64,000 nt of DNA. Source: Hyunsoonleella aquatilis (GTDB taxonomy: Bacteria; Bacteroidota; Bacteroidia; Flavobacteriales; Flavobacteriaceae). The translations under genes and the position numbers were made by a program. This document shows, in pieces, positions 54,417-62,941 of the stretch. Within the stretch, counting starts at the first letter, position 1, and every line of letters starts with the position of its first letter. Below the pieces are notes generated by a model. It saw nothing but the letters and a program-made list of their open reading frames with translations, was not told the origin of the DNA and did not search any database. Where the stretch lies: NCBI RefSeq assembly GCF_014270105.1, contig NZ_JACNMF010000002.1:62001-126000 (forward strand), written 5' to 3'.

Positions 54417-55979
54417 TTAATTTGTAAGCTCAATAAATACTGGGGATACCTTTTTAAGTATCACACTTACGCCACTGGCTTTAGCTTCGATATCAAATAT
54501 CTGAACACCAGAACCACGCTTGGCCTTACGCAAAGCACTTTTGGCTCTACTATCTAACTTACTTCCTCTAACATTTATTGTTGGTTGTCCAGGAACTTTA
54601 AATTTAAATCCTGTAACACGCAATGGTAATTCAAAGTCAAAGTCTTCAAACATAGCACCAACAGTAGATTTTTCTAAACTCTGACGTTGCATTTTTGCAG
54701 AAGTTTCACCTCTAATAGTACCTGTTGGTCTTGGTAAATCCTTAATTCTGAAGGTTGCTCTATCTGAAACAGGTTTACCATCAGGTAATTTCCCCGTAAC
54801 GTTAATAGTTATTTCTCTACCTTTAGCTAATGTAGCATCCATAACATATTTGCTTCCACTAACTCTTTTTAAGTATTGTCCAGCACTAGCCGAAACTTTG
54901 TTATCAGGAATACCGGCGAAAGAAATCGTCATTGGGTTTTTTACACCACGGTACACTACGTTCATTTTATCAGCAGAAATAGTTGCTGAATTTGGTTTTG
55001 CCACAGTAGCGAAAGATGAGTTTACAGGAACTTTAATTTCCTCTCCACCTTCACCAAAAATAAGGTCACCTGTGATTTTGTGCTCTCCAACACCACCAGT
55101 TCCTAATTTCAATTTCACCTTACCATCTTCAATTGTATATTGGTTTTCAGAAAGCGGTCTGCCATCCAATTTTAATTCTACTCTTTTAGGCTTGGTTGTA
55201 GCATCTTTACGACCTAGTACTATCTGACCATCAAACTGCTCTCCATTAAAGTAGGCAGATTTAGAGGTCTCCATTAAAGTGGTATAATTTGTCATAGATA
55301 CCTGGCTAGACAACTCACCCTCTAACATTTTTGATAAAATCTCAGATTCGGTAGTCTTGATATCAGCTTGTAATTGTGTCATCTTGGTTAAAGAAGCTAC
55401 CAATGGGAACCCTTTGTAGTGGTAATCCAACCAATCTACCTTGATTCCATCACGGTTTACTTCTTGCTCAGTACTAAATTTGTCCTGAACTTCCTTGATG
55501 ATGCCTTCCATAGCTTTGTCACCTGAAAGTACTTTAATTACACCATCTCTAAATCCATTGATCTGATTTAGGAACTCCTCTCCTTCAGGTTTCAGCTTGT
55601 CCCCTTTAAAGAAGTTTTGATCTAGGTAATCGCCCTTATCCATGATTTCATAATCTGTAGGGTCGTCTACCGTAGCGGTCATCTTACCCTTTAAATCCAC
55701 TAAATAAGAATCAAACTTATGCGCTAGAGCATCAATCTGATCTGCTTTAGCCTTTAAAGGCTTGTATTTTTCAGGCTGATCTGAAGCCTTTTGATCCAAA
55801 CTAGCTACGAAACTCGCGTTTCTAGCCTCGGTAGCCTCATTAGACTCCGTAAGCTTTTCGTTCATTAATCCGAAGGCTGATAAAACTTCCTTTGACATAT
55901 TTAATGCGAGCATCGCAATAAATATCAAATACATTAAGTTTATCATCTTCTGTCTTGGTGATAAATTTCCTCCTGCCAT
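54417..55979 (-). CDS. gldM: Gliding motility / T9SS motor protein GldM
   Basis: A 520-residue protein starting MAGGNLSPRQKMINLMYLIF with one N-terminal transmembrane helix (MYLIFIAMLALNMSKEVLSAF). The rest is periplasmic and beta-rich (four domains in known GldM structures), including YFNGEQFDGQIVLGRKD and GLPDNK-like repeats. With GldL it forms the proton-driven rotary motor for gliding and T9SS export, and its C-terminus contacts the GldKN ring. The length agrees with the family (about 515). Confidence 0.97.
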   Translation of the reverse strand: MAGGNLSPRQKMINLMYLIFIAMLALNMSKEVLSAFGLMNEKLTESNEATEARNASFVASLDQKASDQPEKYKPLKAKADQIDALAHKFDSYLVDLKGKMTATVDDPTDYEIMDKGDYLDQNFFKGDKLKPEGEEFLNQINGFRDGVIKVLSGDKAMEGIIKEVQDKFSTEQEVNRDGIKVDWLDYHYKGFPLVASLTKMTQLQADIKTTESEILSKMLEGELSSQVSMTNYTTLMETSKSAYFNGEQFDGQIVLGRKDATTKPKRVELKLDGRPLSENQYTIEDGKVKLKLGTGGVGEHKITGDLIFGEGGEEIKVPVNSSFATVAKPNSATISADKMNVVYRGVKNPMTISFAGIPDNKVSASAGQYLKRVSGSKYVMDATLAKGREITINVTGKLPDGKPVSDRATFRIKDLPRPTGTIRGETSAKMQRQSLEKSTVGAMFEDFDFELPLRVTGFKFKVPGQPTINVRGSKLDSRAKSALRKAKRGSGVQIFDIEAKASGVSVILKKVSPVFIELTN

Positions 55980-56024
55980 GTTAATTAGGTTTTAATGGTT
56001 AATTAAATTTGGGTTAACCCCTAA

Positions 56025-56654
56025 TTACTTTTTGTTCATTGCAGACAACATACCACCGTACACACCGTTAAGTGAGGATAAATGAGACGCTAAAGATTCC
56101 ATTTGTTCTTTTACCTTGGCTGCGTTTTCAACAGACTCTTCGTTGATAGAAGCTTGTTTGTTAATGCTATCCAATTGAACTTTATATAAGCTGTTCAAAG
56201 ATTCCATTTGAGCGGCCGCTAAAGATAATTCTTCACCATATTTTTGAGTAGCTTGAATTGAATCTACTGTAGGAGAAATGCTTTTAGCAGCACCTTCAAA
56301 GTTCTTAATGCTATCGCCTAAACTGGCCATTAATTCTCCATCAATCTTAGCTTCCTTTAATAATTCATCTAATTTTTGAGATAATACACCTTTAGGGTTC
56401 TCTTTTTCCTTAGCAGATCCTCCAGCTAATTCTGGGTATACTAAAGACCAATCTAAATCGTCATCTACTGGTTCAAACGCTGAGAGCGCGAATATAATTG
56501 CTTCGGTAACAAGACCTATCGTTAACATAACGTTTCCGGTAAGGAATCCAATTTCAAAGTGTGTAATTTTGAATAAAGCTCCAACAATTACAATTGATGC
56601 TCCCAACCCGTAGGCCATATTCATGAACCTTTTACTTGCTTTTGACTGTGCCAT
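56025..56654 (-). CDS. gldL: Gliding motility / T9SS motor protein GldL
   Basis: A 209-residue inner-membrane protein with two N-terminal helices (MAYGLGASIVIVGALFKI and TGNVMLTIGLVTEAIIFAL). The Glu in the second helix is the proton-path residue conserved in GldL. A helical cytoplasmic tail follows. It makes the stator/motor with GldM. It lies 45 nt before gldM and 70 nt after gldK. Confidence 0.97.
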   Translation of the reverse strand: MAQSKASKRFMNMAYGLGASIVIVGALFKITHFEIGFLTGNVMLTIGLVTEAIIFALSAFEPVDDDLDWSLVYPELAGGSAKEKENPKGVLSQKLDELLKEAKIDGELMASLGDSIKNFEGAAKSISPTVDSIQATQKYGEELSLAAAQMESLNSLYKVQLDSINKQASINEESVENAAKVKEQMESLASHLSSLNGVYGGMLSAMNKK

Positions 56655-56724
56655 AATTTCTGGTTTTTAATTTTGAGTAGTCTAACTACTCAAGTAGGTT
56701 AAATTAATAGTTATTATTTTGATT

Positions 56725-58098
56725 TTACTTGTTTCTTGCGTTCCGGGTTACGTTTGTCCCCATGTAATCCTGAACTGTTCTGAAACCTATATAACTTCTC
56801 GCAGAATCTGCGTATTCGTAATCTCTAGTACTTACCTGTAAAAAGTAAGCCACATCTTTCCAAGACCCACCACGTATGATTTTACGCTTGTTGTCTGGAT
56901 CATTAACGCTTGGGTTAATGGTTGAATTATACTCATATGATGCAGGGTCGTATGATGCGTTTACCCATTCAGCAACATTACCTGCCATATTGTATAAGTT
57001 GTAATCGTTTGGTTCATAGCTTTTCGCCTCTACCGTGTACAATGCTTGATCTGCTGCATAATCTCCGCGTACTGGCTTAAAGTTAGCCATAAAACATCCT
57101 CTATCACTTTTGGTATATGGGCCTCCCCAAGGATAAGTTGCCGCTTGCAGACCACCTCTGGCTGCGTACTCCCACTCTGCCTCGGATGGCAATCTAAAGG
57201 TATTGACCATAGCCGCTCCTTTTCTTGATTTTTGATAAGAATTCTTGTTGATGGTTCTCCACTCACAGAAGGCCTTGGCCTGTTGCCAAGTTACACCTAC
57301 TACAGGATAGTCTCCATAAGCCTCGTGCCAGAAATAATCATTGTGCATTGGCTCATTATAAGAGTATTGAAAATCGCGGATCCAAACGGTTGTGTCCGGA
57401 TAAATTTCGATTTCTTCCTTTTTAATTACTTTACTTCGCTTTACACCTCTATTCCTAGCAGCTTCCTGAATGTCCATAAAGCTATACTGGAACTTGAATT
57501 TCTTCACATCCCAAGTGCGTTGTCCGTTATAAGATTCTTCCAAAGGCAAATACATTGTATCCATTACCTCTGCATAGAATTCATCCGGATAGTCTGCTGT
57601 ATCCAAAATCAAATCGATATCTCTATTGATTTTTCTACCTTCATAACCAGTCGGGCCCAATCCAGTATAGTTTTCAAACATATATTTTTCGTAAACGGAC
57701 ATATTAGCAGTATCAGCATCCTTAAATGCAAACTCACCAATACCACCATCTTCAGGAGTTTTCCCAACTTCATCGGCAAGAATTGCCAATTTCATACGTA
57801 ATATAGAATCTCTTACCCAATGAACGAACTGTCTGTATTCGCTATTTGTAATTTCGGTAGCATCCATATAAAAGGCTCTAACCGTCACGGTTTGACCAGG
57901 AGCATCATTTACCCCGGCAAGATCATCGTCAGCTTTACCCATTATAAAAGCACCACCAGGCACCAATTCCATACCATAAGGTTTTTCTGGATGCCATTTT
58001 TTTCCTTTAACTCCTACCAGTTCACCCTTATCGTTAGAGCCACAACTAGTGAGCAGAGCTAAAACTGCGGTTAATAAAACAAACTTCTTCATATTCAT
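56725..58098 (-). CDS. gldK: Gliding motility / T9SS lipoprotein GldK
   Basis: A 457-residue lipoprotein (VLLTAVLALLTSCG). It has the formylglycine-generating enzyme/sulfatase-modifying fold: GMELVPGGAFIMGKADDD, FYMDATEITNSEYRQFV, FRLPSEAEWEYAARGG, NMAGNVAEWV and IIRGGSWKD. In GldK the fold is structural: with GldN it builds the large periplasmic ring of T9SS. It is the first gene of gldKLMN. A fair promoter and interleaved direct repeats lie upstream. Confidence 0.97.
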   Translation of the reverse strand: MNMKKFVLLTAVLALLTSCGSNDKGELVGVKGKKWHPEKPYGMELVPGGAFIMGKADDDLAGVNDAPGQTVTVRAFYMDATEITNSEYRQFVHWVRDSILRMKLAILADEVGKTPEDGGIGEFAFKDADTANMSVYEKYMFENYTGLGPTGYEGRKINRDIDLILDTADYPDEFYAEVMDTMYLPLEESYNGQRTWDVKKFKFQYSFMDIQEAARNRGVKRSKVIKKEEIEIYPDTTVWIRDFQYSYNEPMHNDYFWHEAYGDYPVVGVTWQQAKAFCEWRTINKNSYQKSRKGAAMVNTFRLPSEAEWEYAARGGLQAATYPWGGPYTKSDRGCFMANFKPVRGDYAADQALYTVEAKSYEPNDYNLYNMAGNVAEWVNASYDPASYEYNSTINPSVNDPDNKRKIIRGGSWKDVAYFLQVSTRDYEYADSARSYIGFRTVQDYMGTNVTRNARNK

Positions 58099-58141
58099 AG
58101 AAAACTCGAGGTTAATTATTTATGCTTCAATTTTGAGAGCG

Positions 58142-58172
58142 TAAACATATTTATATATTTTAAGAAAAACAA
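58142..58172 (-). promoter_or_regulatory. Candidate promoter of gldKLMN
   Basis: On the - strand TTG (58170-58172) lies 20 nt upstream of TATGTTTA (58142-58149), which matches TAnnTTTG in all but the last base. The 5' leader would be about 40 nt. Confidence 0.55.
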
Positions 58173-58184
58173 CTATTTGTCTAA

Positions 58185-58239
58185 AAAATTAACGTTTCAT
58201 CGTGAAAAGAAAGCATTTCATCGATAAAATTAACCGTTT
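58185..58239. repeat. Interleaved direct repeats upstream of the gldK promoter
   Basis: TTTCATCG occurs at 58195-58202 and 58216-58223 (21-bp period). AAAATTAACGTTT (58185-58197) recurs as AAAATTAACCGTTT (58226-58239). They sit just upstream of the -33 element, where an activator would bind. Confidence 0.55.
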
Positions 58240-58255
58240 GACCATACTTTGTCTA

Positions 58256-59422
58256 TTACACGGAATTCTTCTGGAACGCTTTATACCAGCGGTCTGGGAC
58301 CGTATTTTTAGTGGCATCTACATAATCCTGGTGCGTGCATGGTAATAACGTATGTCTTTTTAATTTATTATTCACTTCTGATAAAAAAGGAATCTCAATC
58401 CACCAACGCCCCGTTTTATTGCTTTTATAAAAGACAAGCTCTTGTTCTTCAACCAATACGGTAAACTTTTGATAGCTACTTTCATCCGTGAAATCATCAT
58501 CCTTCACCCGGCAGTTAACACCTTCGATAAAATACCAAATGATTTGAGCTACAAGCATCGACGAAAGGGCATCGTCACTTGAAGGTTTATATTCATAAAT
58601 ACCGAAAGAGCTGACTTTATTACTGATGCCAGCATAACGGGCAATGGCACAAACCTCTTTGCCATCCAATCCATTAGGCGAAAACTTTTGGCGCAAACTC
58701 ACTTCGGCGCCCTTTACGCATCTTAAATCTAAGCTTACGATATTGGCATCCCGCAATACAGGCTCTACGACGGTGATGTCCTGATTAATTTGCCCCAGGC
58801 GATAGGATTCAAAGTAGAGGCGCTCCATCAAATCGATTTCTTCCTGTGAATTAAAATAGGTTTGGTACCCAATATTGGAATAGTTGAATAGATTATAGGG
58901 TTCGTCGAGAATAATTTTCCCAACATAGCTATTGTTTTTGATGGGCTTAGCCGAATCGCCCAAATCGAACTTGCAATCTACATTGACCAAATTCACCATT
59001 GGGATAACACTATCATAGGCCCTATAGTTGGCATAGGTCAAATCCTGACTGCCTCCCAACAAAATGGGAATGATATTTTTCTTTACCAGAATGGCAATGG
59101 TTTCCTGAAGAGCAAAATAAGTATCTTCAACACTTTCACCGGCATTGATATCTCCCAAATCTGCAATGGTTGTAGACCAACTTCCCGGGAACAGGGCGTA
59201 AAGGGATTTTCTAACTTCATCCAATTCAAAGGTCCCACCAATATAATCTACATCATTTCTATTTTCAATGATGCCCAATAAGGCGATATTGACCCCGTCC
59301 AAATCCGGAATACCGTGCTGATTAGAATGCACCCGTAGCTTCCTTCCCAGGCCTTGCATCGACAATAATTCGTTATGGGCTAAAACATTGTCAGATACTG
59401 GGGAGAGAAAATTGAAGTTCAT
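58256..59422 (-). CDS. Arginase-fold (formimidoylglutamase-like) protein, metal ligands degenerate
   Basis: A 388-residue ureohydrolase-family protein. Family landmarks remain: ILLGGSQDLTYANY (123-132), VNVDCKFD (146-153), IVSLDLRCVKG (228-238) and FGIYEYKPSSDD. In active arginases these read GGDH, DxHxD, SxDxDxxDP and ExNP. Here three Mn ligands are replaced (His by Gln126, His by Lys151, Asp by Arg234), while Asp149, Asp153 and Asp232 remain. Catalysis is therefore doubtful and a structural or binding role is possible. The gene is 15 nt after topA and upstream of gldK on the same strand. Confidence 0.8.
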   Translation of the reverse strand: MNFNFLSPVSDNVLAHNELLSMQGLGRKLRVHSNQHGIPDLDGVNIALLGIIENRNDVDYIGGTFELDEVRKSLYALFPGSWSTTIADLGDINAGESVEDTYFALQETIAILVKKNIIPILLGGSQDLTYANYRAYDSVIPMVNLVNVDCKFDLGDSAKPIKNNSYVGKIILDEPYNLFNYSNIGYQTYFNSQEEIDLMERLYFESYRLGQINQDITVVEPVLRDANIVSLDLRCVKGAEVSLRQKFSPNGLDGKEVCAIARYAGISNKVSSFGIYEYKPSSDDALSSMLVAQIIWYFIEGVNCRVKDDDFTDESSYQKFTVLVEEQELVFYKSNKTGRWWIEIPFLSEVNNKLKRHTLLPCTHQDYVDATKNTVPDRWYKAFQKNSV

Positions 59423-59437
59423 GTTTGGGTATTGTGT

Positions 59438-61945
59438 TTATTTTTTTGCGCTTGCTTTTTTTGTAGTTCGCTTTTTGGTCGCTCTTTTCTTTGGTGCTTT
59501 TGTCTCGATATGGGCTTTGGCTTCCTCCAAGGTCATATCCGTAACATCAACGGTTTTGGGCAATTCTACTTTTATTTTGCCTTTGATGACATTGTGCCTG
59601 CCCCAGCGAGCCTTCTCAACTCGGATACCTTCATCTTCCCAATGGTGAATCAATTTATCCTTTTCCTTTTGAATTTTATCTTCAATCAATTCCACAATAT
59701 CGGAATCAGACAAATTATCCCAATCGTACTTTTTGTTCACATTGATGAACATATTGTTCCATTTGATGAATGGTCCAAAACGCCCTTTACCTTTTTGTAC
59801 CGGCAAATCCTTATACATATATATAGGTGCATCCGCCTTTTTCTTTTCTTCTATTAAATTAATCGCTTCGTCAAGCTCCACACTTAAAGGATCGACACCT
59901 TTTGGCAAGGACACGAATGACGAACCAAATTTAACATAAGGCCCAAAACGCCCATTGTTCACCTGAACCTCCTCACCCTCATATTTTCCCAGGGTTTTTG
60001 GTAGTTCGAACAAAGCCATGGCCTCATCGTAAGTGATGGTATTCAATTGCTGGTCTGGGCTCAGGCTGGCAAACAATGGCTTTTCTTCGTCATCCACTGT
60101 ACCTATTTGAACCATTGGTCCAAATCGTCCAAGTCGAACACTGACTTGTCGCCCTGTTTTTGGGTCTTCACCTAAAATACGTTCACCAGATTCCCTATCG
60201 GCATTCTCTTTTACATCTTCCACCACGGGGTGAAATTTCTTGTAAAATGATTGCATCATTTCCGTCCAATCTTCCTTGCCATCTGCAATGTCGTCAAAAT
60301 CCTCTTCAACTTTGGCCGTAAAATTATAGTCTAAAATAGCTTCGAAATGGTTTACCAAGAAGTCCGTTACTATCATTCCTATATCGGTTGGGACCAATTT
60401 TCCTTTATCGGCTCCCGTTTTTTCGGTAAGGTTCTTTTCTTTAACAGTCCCGCTTTTAAACACAAATTGCTTGTACTTTCTTTCAACACCTTCATTGGAA
60501 CCTTTTTCAACATAATTTCTATTTTGAATGGTGGAAATAGTTGGCGCATAAGTTGACGGACGACCGATACCCAATTCCTCTAATTTCTTTACTAAAGATG
60601 CCTCGGTATATCTGGATGGAGGGCGGGTAAAGCGCTCCGTTGCCGTGATGTATTGGTTATTTAGGGTTTCACCAACTTTCATATCCGGTAAAATACCATC
60701 CTGCTCCACATCTTCGTCATCGGTACCTTCTAAATACACCTTTAAAAAGCCGTCAAAGGTGATGATTTCACCATTGGCCACAAATTGCTGACTAACAGCC
60801 TTTGAACTGTTGACTTTGATTTTCAAATTGGTACGCTCCAATTCAGCATCACTCATTTGAGAGGCGATGGCACGTTTCCAAATCAATTCGTATAATCTAG
60901 CTTGGTCCCTTTCGATAGCCAAGGAATGTCTTGAAAAATCAGTTGGACGAATGGCCTCATGTGCTTCCTGCGCTCCTTTGGATTTGCCCTTATAATTTTG
61001 AGGTCTGCTGTATTTATCACCATAGGCCGAAAGAATTTCGGCTTTTGCCCCGGCCCTGGCCTCATCAGATAGATTCACACTATCCGTTCTCATATAAGTA
61101 ATCAAACCTGCCTCATACAAACGTTGGGCATTGGTCATGGTCCTACTCACAGAAAACCCAAGCTTTCTGGAGGCTTCCTGTTGCAAGGTTGATGTTGTAA
61201 ATGGGGGTGCCGACGTCTTTTTTGCAGGTTTCTTTTCTAAATCTGAAACCTGATATGTGGCACTGATATTTTTATTTAGAAACTCAAGGGCTTCCTTTTC
61301 GGTTTCAAAATTCCTTGGCAATTTCGCCTTAAAGGTCTGACCGTCTTCATTTGAGAATTCTGCATCGATTCTATAAGAAGCAACCGGCGTAAATCCTTCA
61401 ATTTCCCTTTCTTTTTCAACAATCAATCGTACCGAAACGGATTGCACCCGTCCGGCAGACAAACCGCCTTTCACCTTTCGCCATAAAACGGGGGACAATT
61501 CATACCCTACAATTCTATCCAGCACACGACGCGCCTGTTGCGCATCCACCAAATCGTAATCGATACCTCGTGGATTTTCAATTGCTTTTTGAATGGCCGA
61601 TTTGGTAATTTCATGAAACACGATACGCTTCGTTTTGGATTTATCCAATTTCAGCGTTTCGGCCAAATGCCATGCAATAGCTTCTCCTTCCCGGTCTTCA
61701 TCACTGGCCAACCAAACCATTTCAGCTTTTTTGGCAAGTTCTTTCAATTTTTTTACAACATCTTTTTTGTCTCGGGATACTTGATATTTCGGTTTAAAAT
61801 CCCCATCCACATCAACGCCCAACTCCTTTGAAGGGAGGTCAGCAATGTGTCCGAAACTGGATTCTACCTTAAAATCCTTTCCTAAAAATTTCTCTATTGT
61901 TTTGGCCTTTGCAGGTGACTCAACTATTACTAAATTCTTCGCCAT
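59438..61945 (-). CDS. topA: DNA topoisomerase I
   Basis: An 835-residue type IA topoisomerase that relaxes negative supercoils. The TOPRIM domain has LVIVESPAKAKTIEKFLG and WLASDEDREGEAIAWHL; the active-site Tyr is in LITYMRTDSVNLS; GIGRPSTYAPTI is also present. The C-terminus holds three topo C-terminal repeats (RFGPMVQIG, RFGPYVKFG, RFGPFIKWN) in place of classical zinc fingers and a lysine-rich tail. Typical for Bacteroidetes. Confidence 0.98.
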   Translation of the reverse strand: MAKNLVIVESPAKAKTIEKFLGKDFKVESSFGHIADLPSKELGVDVDGDFKPKYQVSRDKKDVVKKLKELAKKAEMVWLASDEDREGEAIAWHLAETLKLDKSKTKRIVFHEITKSAIQKAIENPRGIDYDLVDAQQARRVLDRIVGYELSPVLWRKVKGGLSAGRVQSVSVRLIVEKEREIEGFTPVASYRIDAEFSNEDGQTFKAKLPRNFETEKEALEFLNKNISATYQVSDLEKKPAKKTSAPPFTTSTLQQEASRKLGFSVSRTMTNAQRLYEAGLITYMRTDSVNLSDEARAGAKAEILSAYGDKYSRPQNYKGKSKGAQEAHEAIRPTDFSRHSLAIERDQARLYELIWKRAIASQMSDAELERTNLKIKVNSSKAVSQQFVANGEIITFDGFLKVYLEGTDDEDVEQDGILPDMKVGETLNNQYITATERFTRPPSRYTEASLVKKLEELGIGRPSTYAPTISTIQNRNYVEKGSNEGVERKYKQFVFKSGTVKEKNLTEKTGADKGKLVPTDIGMIVTDFLVNHFEAILDYNFTAKVEEDFDDIADGKEDWTEMMQSFYKKFHPVVEDVKENADRESGERILGEDPKTGRQVSVRLGRFGPMVQIGTVDDEEKPLFASLSPDQQLNTITYDEAMALFELPKTLGKYEGEEVQVNNGRFGPYVKFGSSFVSLPKGVDPLSVELDEAINLIEEKKKADAPIYMYKDLPVQKGKGRFGPFIKWNNMFINVNKKYDWDNLSDSDIVELIEDKIQKEKDKLIHHWEDEGIRVEKARWGRHNVIKGKIKVELPKTVDVTDMTLEEAKAHIETKAPKKRATKKRTTKKASAKK

Positions 61946-61963
61946 ACATCATTTTTGAGGCTA

Positions 61964-61971
61964 CAAATGTA
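61964..61971 (-). promoter_or_regulatory. -7 promoter box of topA
   Basis: TACATTTG on the - strand, 18 nt upstream of the topA ATG, matches TAnnTTTG exactly; no TTG at -33. Confidence 0.5.
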
Positions 61972-62021
61972 TATGAAAAAAAGTTTATCTACCTAATTTT
62001 CGGATGAACTGTATATTAATT

Positions 62022-62063
62022 AAATAAAAAAAGCCCGCTTTTAAATACTAAAAAGCGGGCTTT
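62022..62063 (-). terminator. Terminator of the membrane protein gene
   Basis: AAAGCCCGCTTTT (62030-62042) and AAAAGCGGGCTTT (62051-62063) form a perfect 13-bp stem; on the - strand it runs into TTTTTTTATTT. Confidence 0.92.
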
Positions 62064-62082
62064 AAATTTTGGCTTTGGAATA

Positions 62083-62850
62083 TTATATTTCCCCAGTCCC
62101 TATGCGGTCTATATCGGTTTTCTCATCAAAGCCTACGGATTCTTTATAAATGTAATATAAAGGTATATAAGCAAATGCAGAAGTAGCAAGGATTCCAATA
62201 AAGCACATCAAAAATCCGACTAAGGATGCCAAAATGCCTGCAACTATCATCAAGCCAAAGGTGATTAGCCATTTTTTATTTCCAAGCTTAAAACCAGCTT
62301 TAACTATATCAGAAGTTGATAAATCAGGGTTAAAGGCGTAAATCACATTTATAATAGAAATGGGCACAACTGCGTAAATAATGGGCAAGAAGCACAGCAA
62401 ATACGCCCCAATCATAATACCAAAGGAGATGGCTCCTACACCGAACGTTTTCCCGAAATAAGGTTTCTTGAAGAAATAAAAGTAGTCGTCATTTTTAGCT
62501 TCGTTGAAATCCTTCTGTTTGCATATTCTGAAAAATGCACCTTTAAGCCCAACACCGATAATCGTTGCAAAAAATGAAAATACGGCGCCCAAAGCATAAA
62601 AAGGAATAAGCACCGATATATCCGGTTGCCCTCCACTGTTGAAAGACTCTGAATCCATCATTCCTGAGGCAATAAGTGGCACATACATTAAAAGGTAAAA
62701 GGGCATCATTAAAAGCATGGTTAACAAAATGGTGACCAAACCCTGTACCCAAACCTTCTTAAACAGTTCTATAGATTGATTAAAAATAGTACCAAAGTCC
62801 AAATCCTTGGCATTCTCTATCCTTTCTAATAAAACATTGATTGCATTCAT
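62083..62850 (-). CDS. Multi-pass membrane protein of unknown function
   Basis: A 255-residue integral membrane protein with about six helices (for example GLVTILLTMLLMMPFYLLMY, IPFYALGAVFSFFATIIGVG, GAISFGIMIGAYLLCFLPII and WLITFGLMIVAGILASLVGF). The N-terminal 30 residues (ENAKDLDFGTIFNQSIELFK) are amphipathic and cytoplasmic. It resembles the broad DUF975/glycerophosphodiesterase-membrane-domain type found in Bacteroidetes; no catalytic motif is seen. It has its own terminator and is monocistronic. Confidence 0.75.
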   Translation of the reverse strand: MNAINVLLERIENAKDLDFGTIFNQSIELFKKVWVQGLVTILLTMLLMMPFYLLMYVPLIASGMMDSESFNSGGQPDISVLIPFYALGAVFSFFATIIGVGLKGAFFRICKQKDFNEAKNDDYFYFFKKPYFGKTFGVGAISFGIMIGAYLLCFLPIIYAVVPISIINVIYAFNPDLSTSDIVKAGFKLGNKKWLITFGLMIVAGILASLVGFLMCFIGILATSAFAYIPLYYIYKESVGFDEKTDIDRIGTGEI

Positions 62851-62892
62851 TTTTAATAATTTGGTTAGTATCTAATTTCAATACAATAATAC

Positions 62893-62922
62893 ACAAAAAA
62901 AATCTGCCCGAAGGCAGATTTT
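62893..62922 (-). terminator. Terminator of the LVIVD-repeat gene
   Basis: AAAATCTGCC (62899-62908) and GGCAGATTTT (62913-62922) form a perfect 10-bp stem with loop CGAA; on the - strand six or more T residues follow. Confidence 0.92.
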
Positions 62923-62941
62923 CCAACAACGTTTAGTTTAT

